In this document: positions 47,840 to 57,573 of the stretch, piece by piece
Numbering within the stretch: the first letter of the stretch is position 1
Layout: every line of letters starts with the position of its first letter
Assembly: GCA_005518185.1 (NCBI GenBank)
Contig: RKSN01000003.1
Location: 705,988-769,987, forward strand
Direction: 5' to 3'
DNA from: Chakrabartia godavariana
GTDB taxonomy: Bacteria > Pseudomonadota > Alphaproteobacteria > Sphingomonadales > Sphingomonadaceae
DNA: 64,000 nt
The notes under the pieces: generated by a model
What the model was told of the DNA's origin: nothing
The model's input: only the letters and a program-made list of their open reading frames with translations
Database searches by the model: none
Program-made: the position numbers and the translations under genes

Positions 47840-50144
47840 GCCCGGTCACCCCCGCCCGGTCGGGCAGGGTGCGGCCATCATTGTCCCTGCCGGTCCGCTT
47901 GCCGATGCCCTGATTGCCTTGGCGACGCAGACCGGTGCGTCGATCGGCCTGCCTGCCAAGCTGCCTGCCCGACGGGTCAAGGCACTTCACGGCGTAACGG
48001 ACGTGGAAACGGCGCTGCGCCTTCTGCTCGACGGCAGTGGCTATACCGCCCGGCAGACGGGGCCGCGCGCTTGGAAGATTGAGCCTGTTTCTGCCAAGGC
48101 GGCAGCTTCGCCGCGTCCGGTCGCAGCAGCTTCCCCCGCCCCGCCAGCCGAACCTGACAGGCCGGCCCCCGACATTATCGTCACGGCCACCAAGACCGGC
48201 GATGTGATTCGGACCTTGCCCCTGTCCGCCCATATCGTGTCATCGGCCGATCTCGCCCGCGCAGGACCGGTGCCGACGACTGCCGCCATTGCCATGCTTC
48301 AGGATGGGCTTGTCTTCTCCAATCTTGGCCCGGGGCGGAACAAGGCGTTTCTGCGGGGCATTTCCGACAGCCCGTTCAATGGGGTGACCCAATCCACCGT
48401 TGCTATCGAGATTGAGGATGCGCGCGTGACGTTCAACGCGCCGGACCCGGATCTGCGGCTCGTCGATATTGAGCGCGTCGAGCTTCTTGAGGGGCCGCAG
48501 GGCCCCATGCATGGCACGGGGGCATTGGGGGGCGTTTATCGGATCGTGCCGCGATCCGCTCTGACCGATGTGCGTGAGGCGACGTCTGCAGTCGGCGTGG
48601 AGGCGGTGGCGCATGGCGGCGTCGGCGCGAGTGCGAGCGCGATGGCCAATCTGCCGCTGGAGCAGGATCGGGTCGGCCTGCGGCTTGTCGTCTATGGCGC
48701 GGCCGAACCGGGCTGGATCGAACGGGAGGGCGGCGGCGGGCATGACAGCAACGCCACCCGATTGTCGGGCGGGCGGGCCACCCTGCGCTGGGCGCCGGAT
48801 GCACAGTGGACCGTCGATGTGTCGGGCATCATCCAGATGCTCCACGTCCGCGACAGCCAATATGTCGACGCCGCACAACCCGCGTTTGAGCGGCGCGGCG
48901 CGCTTGCTGAGCCGCACGACAATGACTTCATGAACGGCCGCCTTGTCGTCAATGGCAGGCTGGGGGGGGCAGACCTCATCTCGACGACAAGCTGGACCTC
49001 CCACGAAGTCGACAGCGTGCTGGATGCCAGTGCTGCGGCAGATCTTTTCGGCCAGACGGGTCCGCTGCTGTTTGACGACCGGCGGCAATATGACGTGCGC
49101 AGCCAGGAAGTGCGTCTGTCCGGCGGGCACGGTCTGCGATGGATCGGCGGCCTTTCCTACCTGCGGGCGCAAACGCAGCTGGACGCCACTGTCTCTCCTC
49201 TTCAGGGTGCGGATGTTCCGGTGGGCCGCCTGCGCCAGAAGAATGCGGAGATGGCGGCGTTCGGCCAGCTGTCTGTCCCGCTGTGGCCGTCCGTGCGGCT
49301 GGACATGGGGACGCGTCTGTTCCGTACCGTGACCGAAGATGAAGTGGCCTCGGGCACGGCGCCCGTCCGCCGGTCAACGCGTCGGACGAATTTCAGCCCC
49401 AGCGCGTCTCTCGGATGGACGCTCAGCGACACCAGTTTCGTCTACGCGCGCTTTGCCAGCGCCTATCGCCCCGCCGGGCTCAGCCCTTTCGCGCCACCGG
49501 GCGAAGAGGATTTTGAATCGGACGAGCTTCAGTCCGCTGAACTTGGTGGCCGCTTCCGGTCGTCAGATGATCGCCTGCACCTGAACGCCACCGCCTATTT
49601 CGCCAACTGGTCGCATATTCAGTCGGACTATCTTTTGCCCAATGGCCTGGTTGCGACGCGAAACAGCGGCACGGGGCGGGTTTATGGCCTGGAAACCGAC
49701 ATGAGCTGGAGCAACGGGTCGCTCCAGCTCGGGTCCGGCCTCAACCTTCAGCATGCGCGGCTGGAAACGCCTGAGCCGGGTCTGCTGCTGCCCGGCGACC
49801 CGTCTCTTCCGATTGTGCCGTCGGTCAAGGCGCACCTGAGTGCGGGCGTGTCCGGCGCTCTGGGCCGGGGCAGCTATCGTCTGGCCAGCCAGCTGTCTTA
49901 TGTGGGGCCGACGCGGTTGAGCCTTGATCCGGCGCTGAACCGCCGCATCGACGGCCGCACCATGCTGGATCTGGGGGCGAGCTATGCCTTGGGCAATTGG
50001 TCGCTTGGAGTGCGCATCGACAATGTTCTCAATGCCCGCCAGGACAGCTTTGGGTATGGCAATCCGTTCACCATCCGGACCACGCGCCAGATCACCCCGC
50101 AAAAGCCAAGATTGATCTCACTGACCGTCACGACATCCTGGTAA
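47742..50144 (+). CDS. FecA-type TonB-dependent receptor with N-terminal signalling (STN) domain
   Basis: An approximately 800-residue outer-membrane receptor. The signal peptide core ACRALIAALLSSSALA ends near residue 32. An STN domain covers about 45-112 (AIIVPAGPLADALIALATQTGASIGLPAKLPARRVKALHGVTDVETALRLLLDGSGYTARQ). A Pro/Ala linker leads to the plug, with a TonB box candidate PDIIVTATK near 142. The plug and a 22-strand barrel end in VTTSW with a terminal Trp. It imports a ligand with TonB energy and signals through FecR to the sigma factor. No ATG exists; TTG 47742 or GTG 47745 lies inside fecR. The ligand is unknown. Confidence 0.92.
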   Translation: MVTDKRSTRPWQTSWACRALIAALLSSSALAAEPGHPRPVGQGAAIIVPAGPLADALIALATQTGASIGLPAKLPARRVKALHGVTDVETALRLLLDGSGYTARQTGPRAWKIEPVSAKAAASPRPVAAASPAPPAEPDRPAPDIIVTATKTGDVIRTLPLSAHIVSSADLARAGPVPTTAAIAMLQDGLVFSNLGPGRNKAFLRGISDSPFNGVTQSTVAIEIEDARVTFNAPDPDLRLVDIERVELLEGPQGPMHGTGALGGVYRIVPRSALTDVREATSAVGVEAVAHGGVGASASAMANLPLEQDRVGLRLVVYGAAEPGWIEREGGGGHDSNATRLSGGRATLRWAPDAQWTVDVSGIIQMLHVRDSQYVDAAQPAFERRGALAEPHDNDFMNGRLVVNGRLGGADLISTTSWTSHEVDSVLDASAAADLFGQTGPLLFDDRRQYDVRSQEVRLSGGHGLRWIGGLSYLRAQTQLDATVSPLQGADVPVGRLRQKNAEMAAFGQLSVPLWPSVRLDMGTRLFRTVTEDEVASGTAPVRRSTRRTNFSPSASLGWTLSDTSFVYARFASAYRPAGLSPFAPPGEEDFESDELQSAELGGRFRSSDDRLHLNATAYFANWSHIQSDYLLPNGLVATRNSGTGRVYGLETDMSWSNGSLQLGSGLNLQHARLETPEPGLLLPGDPSLPIVPSVKAHLSAGVSGALGRGSYRLASQLSYVGPTRLSLDPALNRRIDGRTMLDLGASYALGNWSLGVRIDNVLNARQDSFGYGNPFTIRTTRQITPQKPRLISLTVTTSW

Positions 50145-50391
50145 GGCCGGCGCGTCCTTGGCGCCTTCCTGCGCGCGGCCTCATGGCCTTGCCCGTGCCG
50201 CGGACGAAGTGGTCTTTGCCGAAATCGAGAACTGGCAGGCCGTGTTCGGCGGGAAGCAGATCACGGTCCCGGTCCAACCGGCAACGATCCGGACCGCGCG
50301 CCGGGTGGAGGCGGTCGATGGCAACGCCTTGCGGCCTGCAGGGTGCGTCGCTACTCAAGCGAGCTTGTAGATCTCCTTGGTCGGGAACCCT

Positions 50392-51378
50392 TTGGACAAG
50401 CGCGACATCTTTTCCTTTCTTGCGGATCAATCTGCAAATGGAAGGCGTACGGCGCTTGTCTCTCTGGTCGGCGCCTCCGGCTCGTCGATGCGCGAACCCG
50501 GGGCGCATATGGCCGTTGCCGAAGACGGCGCTTTCGTCGGGTCCCTGTCGGGGGGATGCATCGAACGCGCGGTGATTGCCGAAGCGCGCGAGGCGATCGC
50601 AGCGGCGATGCCCCGGGTCACCCGGTTCGGGGCGGGATCGCGCTATATTGATATCCGCCTGCCCTGTGGTGGTGGGGTCGATCTGCATTTTCAGCCACTG
50701 CAGGATGATGCGCTGGCGCGGCAGGCGCTCTGCGCGATCGAGGCCCGGCAGCCTTTCGCCTTGGATTTGTCGACCGATGCGCGTGCGCCCCGCTTCGTTC
50801 CCGAATGGCAGCCGACGGGCTGGCACGCATCGCAAGGCCTTGCGACCATCGGGCATTGGCCGAACCCGCGTCTGCTGATCGTGGGGCACGGTGCGGCCCT
50901 TGCGAGGCTGGCCTGGCAAGGGCGTGCCTGGGGTGCCGCGATAGCGCTCATTACGCCCGACACGGCTCTTGCAGCGCAGCTGTCTCAGGAAGGGTTTGAC
51001 GCAGCCGTCATCGGATTTCCGCGCGAAACGGGACCGCTCGTCAGCGACGCATGGACGGCTGTGGTTTTTCTGTTCCATGATCATGAGTGGGAACCCGCCC
51101 TGATCGCGCACGCCCTGCAACAGCCCCATTTCTTCATTGGCGCGATGGGCAGCCGGCGGGCACATGCGGCCCGATGCGAGGCGCTTCGCCGGCTCGGGAT
51201 ATCAGACGCTCAGATTGCCAGCCTGTCGGCGCCGGTTGGTCTGTTCCATTCTGTGCGCGATCCCGCAACACTGGCTGTGTCCATCCTCGCTGAAGTGGCC
51301 GACCGGTTTCGCACGCATGCCGCATTTGCTACCCAGATACCCGCCCCCGCAATTTCCCAGATCCGGCAGATAGGATGA
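50392..51378 (+). CDS. XdhC-family molybdoenzyme maturation protein
   Basis: About 328 residues with an N-terminal XdhC/CoxI domain ([49 protein letters not shown]) and a C-terminal Rossmann domain ([32 protein letters not shown]..; [37 protein letters not shown]). Such proteins bind molybdenum cofactor, promote its sulfuration and deliver it to xanthine-oxidase-type enzymes. Encoded just before an IorAB-type hydroxylase, it should serve that enzyme. The TTG at 50392, with GGGAA upstream, gives a normal N-terminus; another TTG lies five codons earlier. Confidence 0.9.
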   Translation: MDKRDIFSFLADQSANGRRTALVSLVGASGSSMREPGAHMAVAEDGAFVGSLSGGCIERAVIAEAREAIAAAMPRVTRFGAGSRYIDIRLPCGGGVDLHFQPLQDDALARQALCAIEARQPFALDLSTDARAPRFVPEWQPTGWHASQGLATIGHWPNPRLLIVGHGAALARLAWQGRAWGAAIALITPDTALAAQLSQEGFDAAVIGFPRETGPLVSDAWTAVVFLFHDHEWEPALIAHALQQPHFFIGAMGSRRAHAARCEALRRLGISDAQIASLSAPVGLFHSVRDPATLAVSILAEVADRFRTHAAFATQIPAPAISQIRQIG

Positions 51379-51382
51379 GGCA

Positions 51383-51847
51383 ATGATCCAGACGACAGTG
51401 AACGGCAAACCGCTGCAGATTGAGGTGGACCCCGCGACGCCCATTCTTTGGGTGTTGCGCGAACAGCTTGGGCTGACGGGCACCAAGTTCGGCTGCGGTG
51501 TGGCCCAGTGCGGCGCCTGCACGGCGCATCTGGACGGGCAGCCCATCCGTTCTTGCTCGACGCCAATTTCGGATGCGGACGGTCGCCAGATCACGACGAT
51601 TGAAGGTCTGGCCGGGCCGGACGGGGCGCTGCACCCCCTACAGCAAGCCTGGATTGACGCGCAGGTGCCGCAATGTGGTTATTGCCAGTCGGGTCAGCTG
51701 ATGAGCGCGGCAGCCCTGCTGCGGGACACCCCGCAGCCCAGCGATGCGCAGATCGATGCGGCGATGTCGGGCAATATCTGTCGGTGCGGCACCTATGGCC
51801 GGATCCGGTCGGCGATCAAGGCTGCGGCCTCTGGAACGGAGCGCTAA
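51383..51847 (+). CDS. [2Fe-2S] subunit of a molybdenum hydroxylase (IorA-like)
   Basis: A 154-residue small subunit of the isoquinoline 1-oxidoreductase/aldehyde oxidase class. The N-terminal plant-ferredoxin cluster ([22 protein letters not shown], residues about 39-60) and the helical second cluster domain ([17 protein letters not shown] and [12 protein letters not shown]) supply the eight cysteines for two [2Fe-2S] centres. It carries electrons from the molybdenum subunit to an acceptor. The molybdenum-subunit gene begins 3 bases after its stop. There is no FAD subunit, as in IorAB, so the acceptor is probably a cytochrome or other membrane-linked carrier. Confidence 0.95.
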   Translation: MIQTTVNGKPLQIEVDPATPILWVLREQLGLTGTKFGCGVAQCGACTAHLDGQPIRSCSTPISDADGRQITTIEGLAGPDGALHPLQQAWIDAQVPQCGYCQSGQLMSAAALLRDTPQPSDAQIDAAMSGNICRCGTYGRIRSAIKAAASGTER

Positions 51848-51850
51848 GCC

Positions 51851-54064
51851 ATGAACAAGTGGACAAGACGCGGCTTTATCGGCGCGGGCGTGCTCACGGG
51901 CGGCGCGCTTGTGGTGGGCGTCGCGGTGCGCCCTGGCAATCCGGTGGACAAGCTCCGTGCGGACGTCGCAGGGGGCGCAGGCGAGCAATTGGTCAATGCC
52001 TGGGTGAAGATTGACCGGGACAACAGCGTCACGGCCATCGTGCCGCATTGCGAGATGGGGCAGGGTGCGCACACCACCCTCGCGCAGATGCTGGCCGACG
52101 AACTGGATGCCGATTGGGCCAAGGTGTCTGTGATGCAGGCACCGGCGGATGGCTTCTACGTGGTTCCCGATGCCGCACGCGCCTTTGTCGCGGCCTGGTC
52201 GGTGGACGCCCCTGAATGGATTGAGCCGACCTACAACGGACTGTTCACGCAAATCGCGCGGCTGGGTGATGTCCTGATTACGGGCGGCAGCTCTTCGGTG
52301 CGATCGACGGGTCAGCACACCATGCGGATTGCGGGCGCTGCCGCCCGTCAGATGCTGATGGCCGCCGCCGCCGCGCGGTGGAATGTGCCCGTTGGCGAAA
52401 TCGTGGCCGAGAATTCGACGTTGCTGCACAAAGCCACAAACAAGCGCGGCACCTATGGGGAATTCGCCGAGGCGGCGGCGCATGAGCCGATGCCGCAGAC
52501 GCCGCCGCTCAAGGATGTGTCGCAGTTCAAGCTGATGGGCAAAGGCCTGCAGCGGCTTGATATTCCGGCCAAGGTCAACGGGAGTGCGGACTTTGGCATC
52601 GACGCCAGGATCGCCGGACAGCCGCTGAAATATGTTGCCGTGAAAGCACCGCCCGTCCCGGGGTCCAAAGTGGAGGCCATCAACACGGCCACCGCCAAGA
52701 CCATGCCGGGCGTGCGCAAGATCCTCAACATGGGGGATTTCGTAGCCGTTGTTGCCGATGGCTATTGGCAAGCGCAACAGGCCCTGACCATGGTCGAGCC
52801 GCGCTATTCGCGCACCGATGGCGACACGATCGACAGCGCAAAACTGTCGGCCAGCTTCGCCAAAGCGCTCGACGCGGCGGGTGAAGCGGGCGGCAAATCG
52901 CTGGCGAAGGAAGGCGATGCGCCCGCCGCGTTGGCGAAAGCCGCCAAAAAGGTGGTCGCGGAATATAAGGTTCCCTTCGTGGCCCATGCCGCGATGGAGC
53001 CGATCAACTGCACCGCCTGGGTGCATGATGGCAAATGCGAGATCTGGACGAGCACCCAGGTGCCGCTGATGGCGGGATCCGCCGTGGCCAAGGCTCTGGA
53101 GCTGAGCAGCGACGATGTGACGATCAACCAGCTGTATCTGGGCGGTGCCTTCGGTCGACGGCTGGAAACCGATTATCCGGTGCAGGCTGCGCGGGTCGCC
53201 AAGGAGGCGGGCACGCCGATCAAGATGATCTGGTCGCGCGAAGAGGACATTCGGCAGGACTTTTATCGCCCCGCCGACACCAGCCGTTTTTCCGCCGGCC
53301 TTGACGCCAGCGGCAAGCCGGTCAGCTGGAACAATGTCTTTACGCAGCTCAACGATCCGCCAGGGTCCTGGGATGTCGCGCATTACGATATTCCCAACCG
53401 ATCCATCCGCCATGCCGAAGCCAGCATGCACCTGCGCTTTGGCAGTCTGCGGTCGGTTGATCACAGCCAGCAGGGCTTTTTCATCGAGAGCTTCATGGAC
53501 GAACTGGCCCATGCGGCCGGGCAGGACCCGTTTGAGTATCGTCGCGCGCTGTTGCGCCAGTCGCCCCGGCACAAGGCCGTGCTGGAGAAGGTCGCGCAGA
53601 TGGCTGGCTGGGGCACCGCTTTGCCGCCGGAGACCGGGCGCGGCATCGCTCTGGTCAAGTCGTTCGGCACGATTGTTGCCGAGGTGGCCGAAGTGACGAT
53701 AAAGGACGGTCGCCCGCGCGTGGCGAAGGTCTGGTGCTGCGCAGATGCCGGCTATGTCATGAACCCTGACGGGTTTGCCGCGCAGATGGAAGGCGGCATC
53801 ATTTATGGTCTGACCACCGCCCTCTATAGCGGGATTACGCTGAAGGACGGCGGGGTCGTGCAGAGCAATTTCCACGATTACCAGATGGTCCGCATGGAGG
53901 AAGCGCCCGAGATCAAGGTCGACTTCATCAATGCGGACAGCAAAGCGCTGGGCGGCGCCGGGGAACCGGGCCTGCCACCGATTGCGCCAGCCGTTGCCAA
54001 TGCGATCTTTGCGGCCACGGGCAAACGCATCCGGGAACTGCCCATAGCGCAACACTTTACCTGA
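51851..54064 (+). CDS. Molybdopterin-binding subunit of a molybdenum hydroxylase (IorB-like)
   Basis: A 737-residue subunit with a twin-arginine signal, [26 protein letters not shown], so the folded complex is probably exported to the periplasm carrying the small subunit with it. Molybdopterin-binding motifs include [38 protein letters not shown] and the active-site Glu in [32 protein letters not shown]. Members hydroxylate N-heterocycles or oxidise aldehydes. It forms an operon with the upstream [2Fe-2S] subunit and XdhC and the downstream MocA-like gene. The substrate is unknown. Confidence 0.95.
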   Translation: MNKWTRRGFIGAGVLTGGALVVGVAVRPGNPVDKLRADVAGGAGEQLVNAWVKIDRDNSVTAIVPHCEMGQGAHTTLAQMLADELDADWAKVSVMQAPADGFYVVPDAARAFVAAWSVDAPEWIEPTYNGLFTQIARLGDVLITGGSSSVRSTGQHTMRIAGAAARQMLMAAAAARWNVPVGEIVAENSTLLHKATNKRGTYGEFAEAAAHEPMPQTPPLKDVSQFKLMGKGLQRLDIPAKVNGSADFGIDARIAGQPLKYVAVKAPPVPGSKVEAINTATAKTMPGVRKILNMGDFVAVVADGYWQAQQALTMVEPRYSRTDGDTIDSAKLSASFAKALDAAGEAGGKSLAKEGDAPAALAKAAKKVVAEYKVPFVAHAAMEPINCTAWVHDGKCEIWTSTQVPLMAGSAVAKALELSSDDVTINQLYLGGAFGRRLETDYPVQAARVAKEAGTPIKMIWSREEDIRQDFYRPADTSRFSAGLDASGKPVSWNNVFTQLNDPPGSWDVAHYDIPNRSIRHAEASMHLRFGSLRSVDHSQQGFFIESFMDELAHAAGQDPFEYRRALLRQSPRHKAVLEKVAQMAGWGTALPPETGRGIALVKSFGTIVAEVAEVTIKDGRPRVAKVWCCADAGYVMNPDGFAAQMEGGIIYGLTTALYSGITLKDGGVVQSNFHDYQMVRMEEAPEIKVDFINADSKALGGAGEPGLPPIAPAVANAIFAATGKRIRELPIAQHFT

Positions 54065-54119
54065 GGATGCCGGGTCTGCGCCGGGTTCCAGCGCCCGCAT
54101 TTGACACCGGCGCCCGGGC

Positions 54120-54692
54120 ATGAGCGGCCTTGCCGTGGCGCTGCTGGCGGCCGGGCGCTCAGCGCGGTTTGGCGAAGGGGATAAGCTCGCCGCGCCATTT
54201 CGGGGCAAGCCGCTCGGGCTGCACGCGGCGCACGCGCTGACCGGTCTCGACGTTGCCGACCGCTGGGTGATTGTGCGCAGCGAAGACCATCTGTGCCTGT
54301 CGGGCTGGATGGCCGCCGGTTTTGAACCTTTGGTCAATGCGCAGGCCGCCGCAGGCATGGGGACGTCTCTCAGCTGCGCCGCTGTGCGCGCCATGCAGAG
54401 CGGCGCCCACGGCCTGATGGTCTGTCTGGCGGACATGCCCTTGGTGCCCGCTTTACATTTTGAGGCGCTGGTCGAGGCGTGGACACAGCATGGCGGACAC
54501 GTCACCTCGCAAGATGGCCCGCTCCTCTCTCCCCCGGCCATTTTCTCTCGCGCGCAGTTTCCCGCGCTTGCCCGTCTGGCCGGCGATCAGGGTGCCCGGG
54601 CTCTTCTGGAAAGCGCCCACCGCGTCACCAGCCCTCCGGGTGCGCTTGTCGATGTGGATGATCAAGAAACGCTGTTGCGGCTTTCCAGCTGA
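54120..54692 (+). CDS. MobA/MocA-like molybdenum cofactor nucleotidyltransferase
   Basis: 190 residues of the NTP_transf_3 fold. The N-terminal nucleotide-binding motif [25 protein letters not shown] is followed by the metal-binding LADMP ([15 protein letters not shown]). The family transfers CMP or GMP to molybdopterin; members beside xanthine-oxidase-type genes are usually MocA-like and make the cytosine dinucleotide form. It lies 55 bases after the IorB-like gene and completes a self-contained enzyme-plus-maturation cassette. It is convergent with the photolyase-like gene. Confidence 0.88.
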   Translation: MSGLAVALLAAGRSARFGEGDKLAAPFRGKPLGLHAAHALTGLDVADRWVIVRSEDHLCLSGWMAAGFEPLVNAQAAAGMGTSLSCAAVRAMQSGAHGLMVCLADMPLVPALHFEALVEAWTQHGGHVTSQDGPLLSPPAIFSRAQFPALARLAGDQGARALLESAHRVTSPPGALVDVDDQETLLRLSS

Positions 54693-54724
54693 TCCGCAGT
54701 GCGGGAATGGCCCTCTAGGCCGGG

Positions 54725-55915
54725 TCAGCTCGTGGCCACGATACCCTGTTCCTGAAGCAGCGCGGGAATGCGGGATTTGAGCTGAAAGAAGCCTTTTGCG
54801 CAGAACGGCCATGCCAGCCGATCCCAGCGGCGCAGATGTTCGGCAAAAGCGATGCCTTGATCCGCAAGCGGCTTGCGGATGTCGCGCAAACCGTCTGCCA
54901 CCGGCCCGGCGGGGGCAAAGCCGGTGACGATTTGCGCGCAGCCAAGATCGCGGGCGATGGCAGCGAGTTCGCCGCGTCCTGCCTCTTTGCATGGGACGCC
55001 CGGCCAGCGCTGCGCGGCCCGGCGTGCGGCATCAGCCAGTGCCGTATGATCTGCATCGGACAGGGCCAGGTCACGGACAGTGACGATCCCACGGACGTCC
55101 TCAAGATCAAGCTGCGTTTCCAGCGACAGGTCTTCGCATGTCAAAAGAATGAGACTCGGTGCTTTGCCGTCGGGATGCAGAGGGTCGCGCAGTTCGCTCA
55201 GATCAGGCGGCGTCCCGGCGGACGGGATGACCGCACGGGTGGCCAGACGGTTGGCCGTCAGCGCGCCGTCCGTCATGTTGGCGATCCGCGCTGCATCGGC
55301 GAGGTACGCCTTGCCTGCCGTGTGCAGTCCGGCAACCCAGCGCCAGCTCAGCGTGTTTGAGGCAGGGTCGGCATCCACCAGATGTGCGAACATCCAGTCC
55401 GCGCCCAATTGCCAGGGCAGGCCAAGGGTGAAGATCCAGATCGACGCCACCTGCATTCGGGCCCAGTTGTGAAGATAGCCGGTCCTGCTCAGCTCGTCCG
55501 CCCAGTGGTCGAATGCATGGATGCCCGTCGCCCCGCCGATAGCGGCACGATATCGCGCGGCGGTTGGCGCATCCGTCTCCAGCCGGGTTCTTGCCGTCAG
55601 GATTTCGTCCTGGACCTGCGGCCAGAGCTCCCGGTGGCGTTCGAGCCAGCCCTTCCAGTAGGTCCGCCAGAAGACTTCGGCGATGTACGTCTCCACGGTC
55701 GCATAGGGGTGGACGGCCAGCACCGCACGCACGACCTCTTCCTCGCTGATCAGCCGCCGCCGCAACGCCGCCGACAGCCGCGAGACGCCTGCGTGAACGC
55801 CTGCCGCATCAACATGATTTCTGCGCGCGCCATAGGACTCCGCCGCGCCCGCGACAAAGTCATCCAGCCGCTTCAGTGCGTCCGCACGCGTCAGGGGGAA
55901 GTGCGCTGCTTCCAT
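54725..55915 (-). CDS. Photolyase/cryptochrome-like FAD-binding protein with C-terminal alpha/beta domain
   Basis: A 396-residue protein. Residues from about 60 to 230 match the photolyase FAD-binding domain (YIAEVFWRTYWKGWLERH; TGIHAFDHWADELSRTGYLHNWARMQVASIWIFTLGLPWQLGADWMFAHLVDADPASNTLSWRWVAG). The order TGYLHN..DADPASN follows cyclobutane-dimer photolyases. It lacks the N-terminal antenna domain. Instead an alpha/beta-looking region follows at about 250-396 (SLILLTCEDLSLE; IVTVRDLALSD; CAQIVTGFAP; FFQLKSRIPALLQEQGI). It may be a rearranged photolyase family or a cryptochrome-type light sensor. It follows the UbiB-kinase gene directly (TAG-ATG adjacent). Confidence 0.85.
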   Translation of the reverse strand: MEAAHFPLTRADALKRLDDFVAGAAESYGARRNHVDAAGVHAGVSRLSAALRRRLISEEEVVRAVLAVHPYATVETYIAEVFWRTYWKGWLERHRELWPQVQDEILTARTRLETDAPTAARYRAAIGGATGIHAFDHWADELSRTGYLHNWARMQVASIWIFTLGLPWQLGADWMFAHLVDADPASNTLSWRWVAGLHTAGKAYLADAARIANMTDGALTANRLATRAVIPSAGTPPDLSELRDPLHPDGKAPSLILLTCEDLSLETQLDLEDVRGIVTVRDLALSDADHTALADAARRAAQRWPGVPCKEAGRGELAAIARDLGCAQIVTGFAPAGPVADGLRDIRKPLADQGIAFAEHLRRWDRLAWPFCAKGFFQLKSRIPALLQEQGIVATS

Positions 55916-57235
55916 CTAGGATTGGGCCAGGGATGTTGCGACCATGTCCCGAAGCGGCAGCCGCGCCTCCATCCGCACGGCAAGCATCGCCGTGCCGCTG
56001 ACCTTGCGCTGCACGAACAGCGTCTCAGCCGGCGGAATGTGCCAGGCCGCACGGTCTGTCGCGATCGTCTCGGCGTGATGGCGCACGCGTTCGACAAAGC
56101 TGCGGTCCGCAAAGTCGAACAAGGTGGGCTTGCCGAGATGATCGAGCAGGACATCGATCATGTCGTTGATGGCCCGGCCATGCCGCTGCAGGATGCCCGG
56201 CGTGACGAAGCCGACCGCCACCAGCGCGTCGCAAAGGGCCTGCCGGTCCTCTGCCAGACCCGCTGCCATGAGGCGGCGATAGGCATCGGCTGTCTCTTTG
56301 GGAACAGCGCGCGCTGCGCCGAAATCCAGCAGGACGATGCGGCCGGTATCCGCCTGCCAGCGAAAGTTCGCAAAGTTGGGATCGGTCTGCATATGGCCGA
56401 ATTCGAACAATTCGCGCAGAACCAGCCCGAGCAGCGCCTTCATCGCCGCATCTCGGGTCGGGCGGGGCGCCTGCTTCAGCGTCTCAATGGGACTGCCGGG
56501 AATGAAATCCATCGCCAGCACAGTCCTGCTGGAAAGGTCTTCGACCGGCGCGGGCAGGACAAAGGCCGGATCATCTGCCAGCAGGGCCCCGTATCGCTGC
56601 ATCTGCGCAGCTTCGCGCAGATAATCCGCCTCTTCGTGCAGCTGCCGCTTCGCCTCGGACAGCAGCGGCGCGATGTCGAGTGTCGCGGGCAGGAGGCGCG
56701 ACATGCGCAGGAGCGTTGCGACATTGTCCACGTCGGCATCGATGCTGGCGGCGACGCCCGGATACTGGACCTTGATCGCCAAAAGGCGGCCATCGGGCAG
56801 GGTGGCGCGGTGGACCTGACCAATGGACGCCGCGGCAATCGGCGTTGCATCAAAACGGGTAAAGGTTCGCCGCCAGTCGCGGCCCCATTCGGCCGACAGC
56901 ACCCGATTGAGCTGGGCCGGCGGCATGAAGTGTGCGGAATCCCGCAGCCGGGCCATGATTGCGGTCAGTTCGGCCGGCAGGACGTCACCGGCATCAAGGG
57001 AGATCATCTGTCCCAGCTTCATGGCTGCGCCGCGCAGGCGCGACAGCTGTTCGGTCACCCGAAGCGCATTGCCGGGCGTCAGCAGAAGGTCGGACATGTG
57101 TGGCCGCTCGCCGCTAGCGAGGCGCCGCGCGCCCTCGGCGATCATGCCCCCGGCAATACCGCCCGCCAGCTGACCGAACGAAGCGAGCCGCGACAGGCGC
57201 GCCGCAGGCACCTTGCGATAGCGGGAACTGCTCAA
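55916..57235 (-). CDS. ABC1/UbiB-family (AarF) atypical kinase
   Basis: About 439 residues of the protein-kinase-like UbiB family, which supports ubiquinone or other isoprenoid-lipid metabolism, probably as an ATPase. Visible motifs are the family KxGQ (RGAAMKLGQMISLDA), the Ala-rich nucleotide loop AAASIGQVHRATLPDGRLLAIKVQYPG with its Lys, FEFGHMQTDPNFANFRW in place of the catalytic loop, and the metal-binding LLDFGAAR. The best start is TTG 57235, which overlaps the stop of the DCC gene (TTGA). The product lacks the C-terminal membrane helices of E. coli UbiB. It is the middle gene of a three-gene operon ending in the photolyase-like protein. Confidence 0.9.
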   Translation of the reverse strand: MSSSRYRKVPAARLSRLASFGQLAGGIAGGMIAEGARRLASGERPHMSDLLLTPGNALRVTEQLSRLRGAAMKLGQMISLDAGDVLPAELTAIMARLRDSAHFMPPAQLNRVLSAEWGRDWRRTFTRFDATPIAAASIGQVHRATLPDGRLLAIKVQYPGVAASIDADVDNVATLLRMSRLLPATLDIAPLLSEAKRQLHEEADYLREAAQMQRYGALLADDPAFVLPAPVEDLSSRTVLAMDFIPGSPIETLKQAPRPTRDAAMKALLGLVLRELFEFGHMQTDPNFANFRWQADTGRIVLLDFGAARAVPKETADAYRRLMAAGLAEDRQALCDALVAVGFVTPGILQRHGRAINDMIDVLLDHLGKPTLFDFADRSFVERVRHHAETIATDRAAWHIPPAETLFVQRKVSGTAMLAVRMEARLPLRDMVATSLAQS

Positions 57236-57573
57236 CGGAAATATCCCTGCAGACGCGGCCTGATCGAAAGGAAGCGGAGATAGGCCCATTCCAGAAGCGC
57301 AGCGACCCCAGGCAGGCGGGCGGCGAGCCCCAAAGGGCGGAGCAGAGGGATGGCCCGCCACATGGCCGCAAATGCGGCCGCACCCGAAAGCATCACGCCG
57401 TCTTCCCGCGCGTGAAACCGTGCCAGCATGATCTCGGGTGCGAGCGGACACGCTTCGCTCTCGACCAGGTCGATAAAGTGAATCCGCCCCGCGCGATCCA
57501 AACGGCGCATGAAGGCGATTTCGCGACGGCACAGCGGACAGCCGCCATCGAACCAGACCTCAACCAGGGCCAT
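57232..57573 (-). CDS. DCC-family thiol-disulfide oxidoreductase-like protein (DUF393)
   Basis: 113 residues with the DCC signature: FDGGCPLCRREIAFMRRLDRAGRIHFIDLVE, with Cys12 and Cys15 as a thioredoxin-like CxxC. A hydrophobic C-terminal half (AAFAAMWRAIPLLRPLGLAARLPGVAALLEWAYLRFLS) follows. The family is predicted to be redox-active but is uncharacterised. It is first in an operon with the UbiB-like kinase and the photolyase-like protein, the latter suggesting a link with light or oxidative stress. A 14-base perfect palindrome lies about 65 bases upstream. Confidence 0.9.
   Translation of the reverse strand: MALVEVWFDGGCPLCRREIAFMRRLDRAGRIHFIDLVESEACPLAPEIMLARFHAREDGVMLSGAAAFAAMWRAIPLLRPLGLAARLPGVAALLEWAYLRFLSIRPRLQGYFR

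Noticed and set aside
50158..50370. Possible 70-residue protein (EVVFAEIENWQAVFGGKQITV...) between the TonB receptor and XdhC genes
   Set aside because: TTG start without a ribosome site and no family recognised; the 232-base gap more likely holds the promoter of the molybdenum cassette.
51638..54541. 967-codon minus-strand frame opposite the molybdenum hydroxylase genes
   Set aside because: Shadow frame; composition is that of a reverse complement, and the plus-strand genes form a coherent operon.
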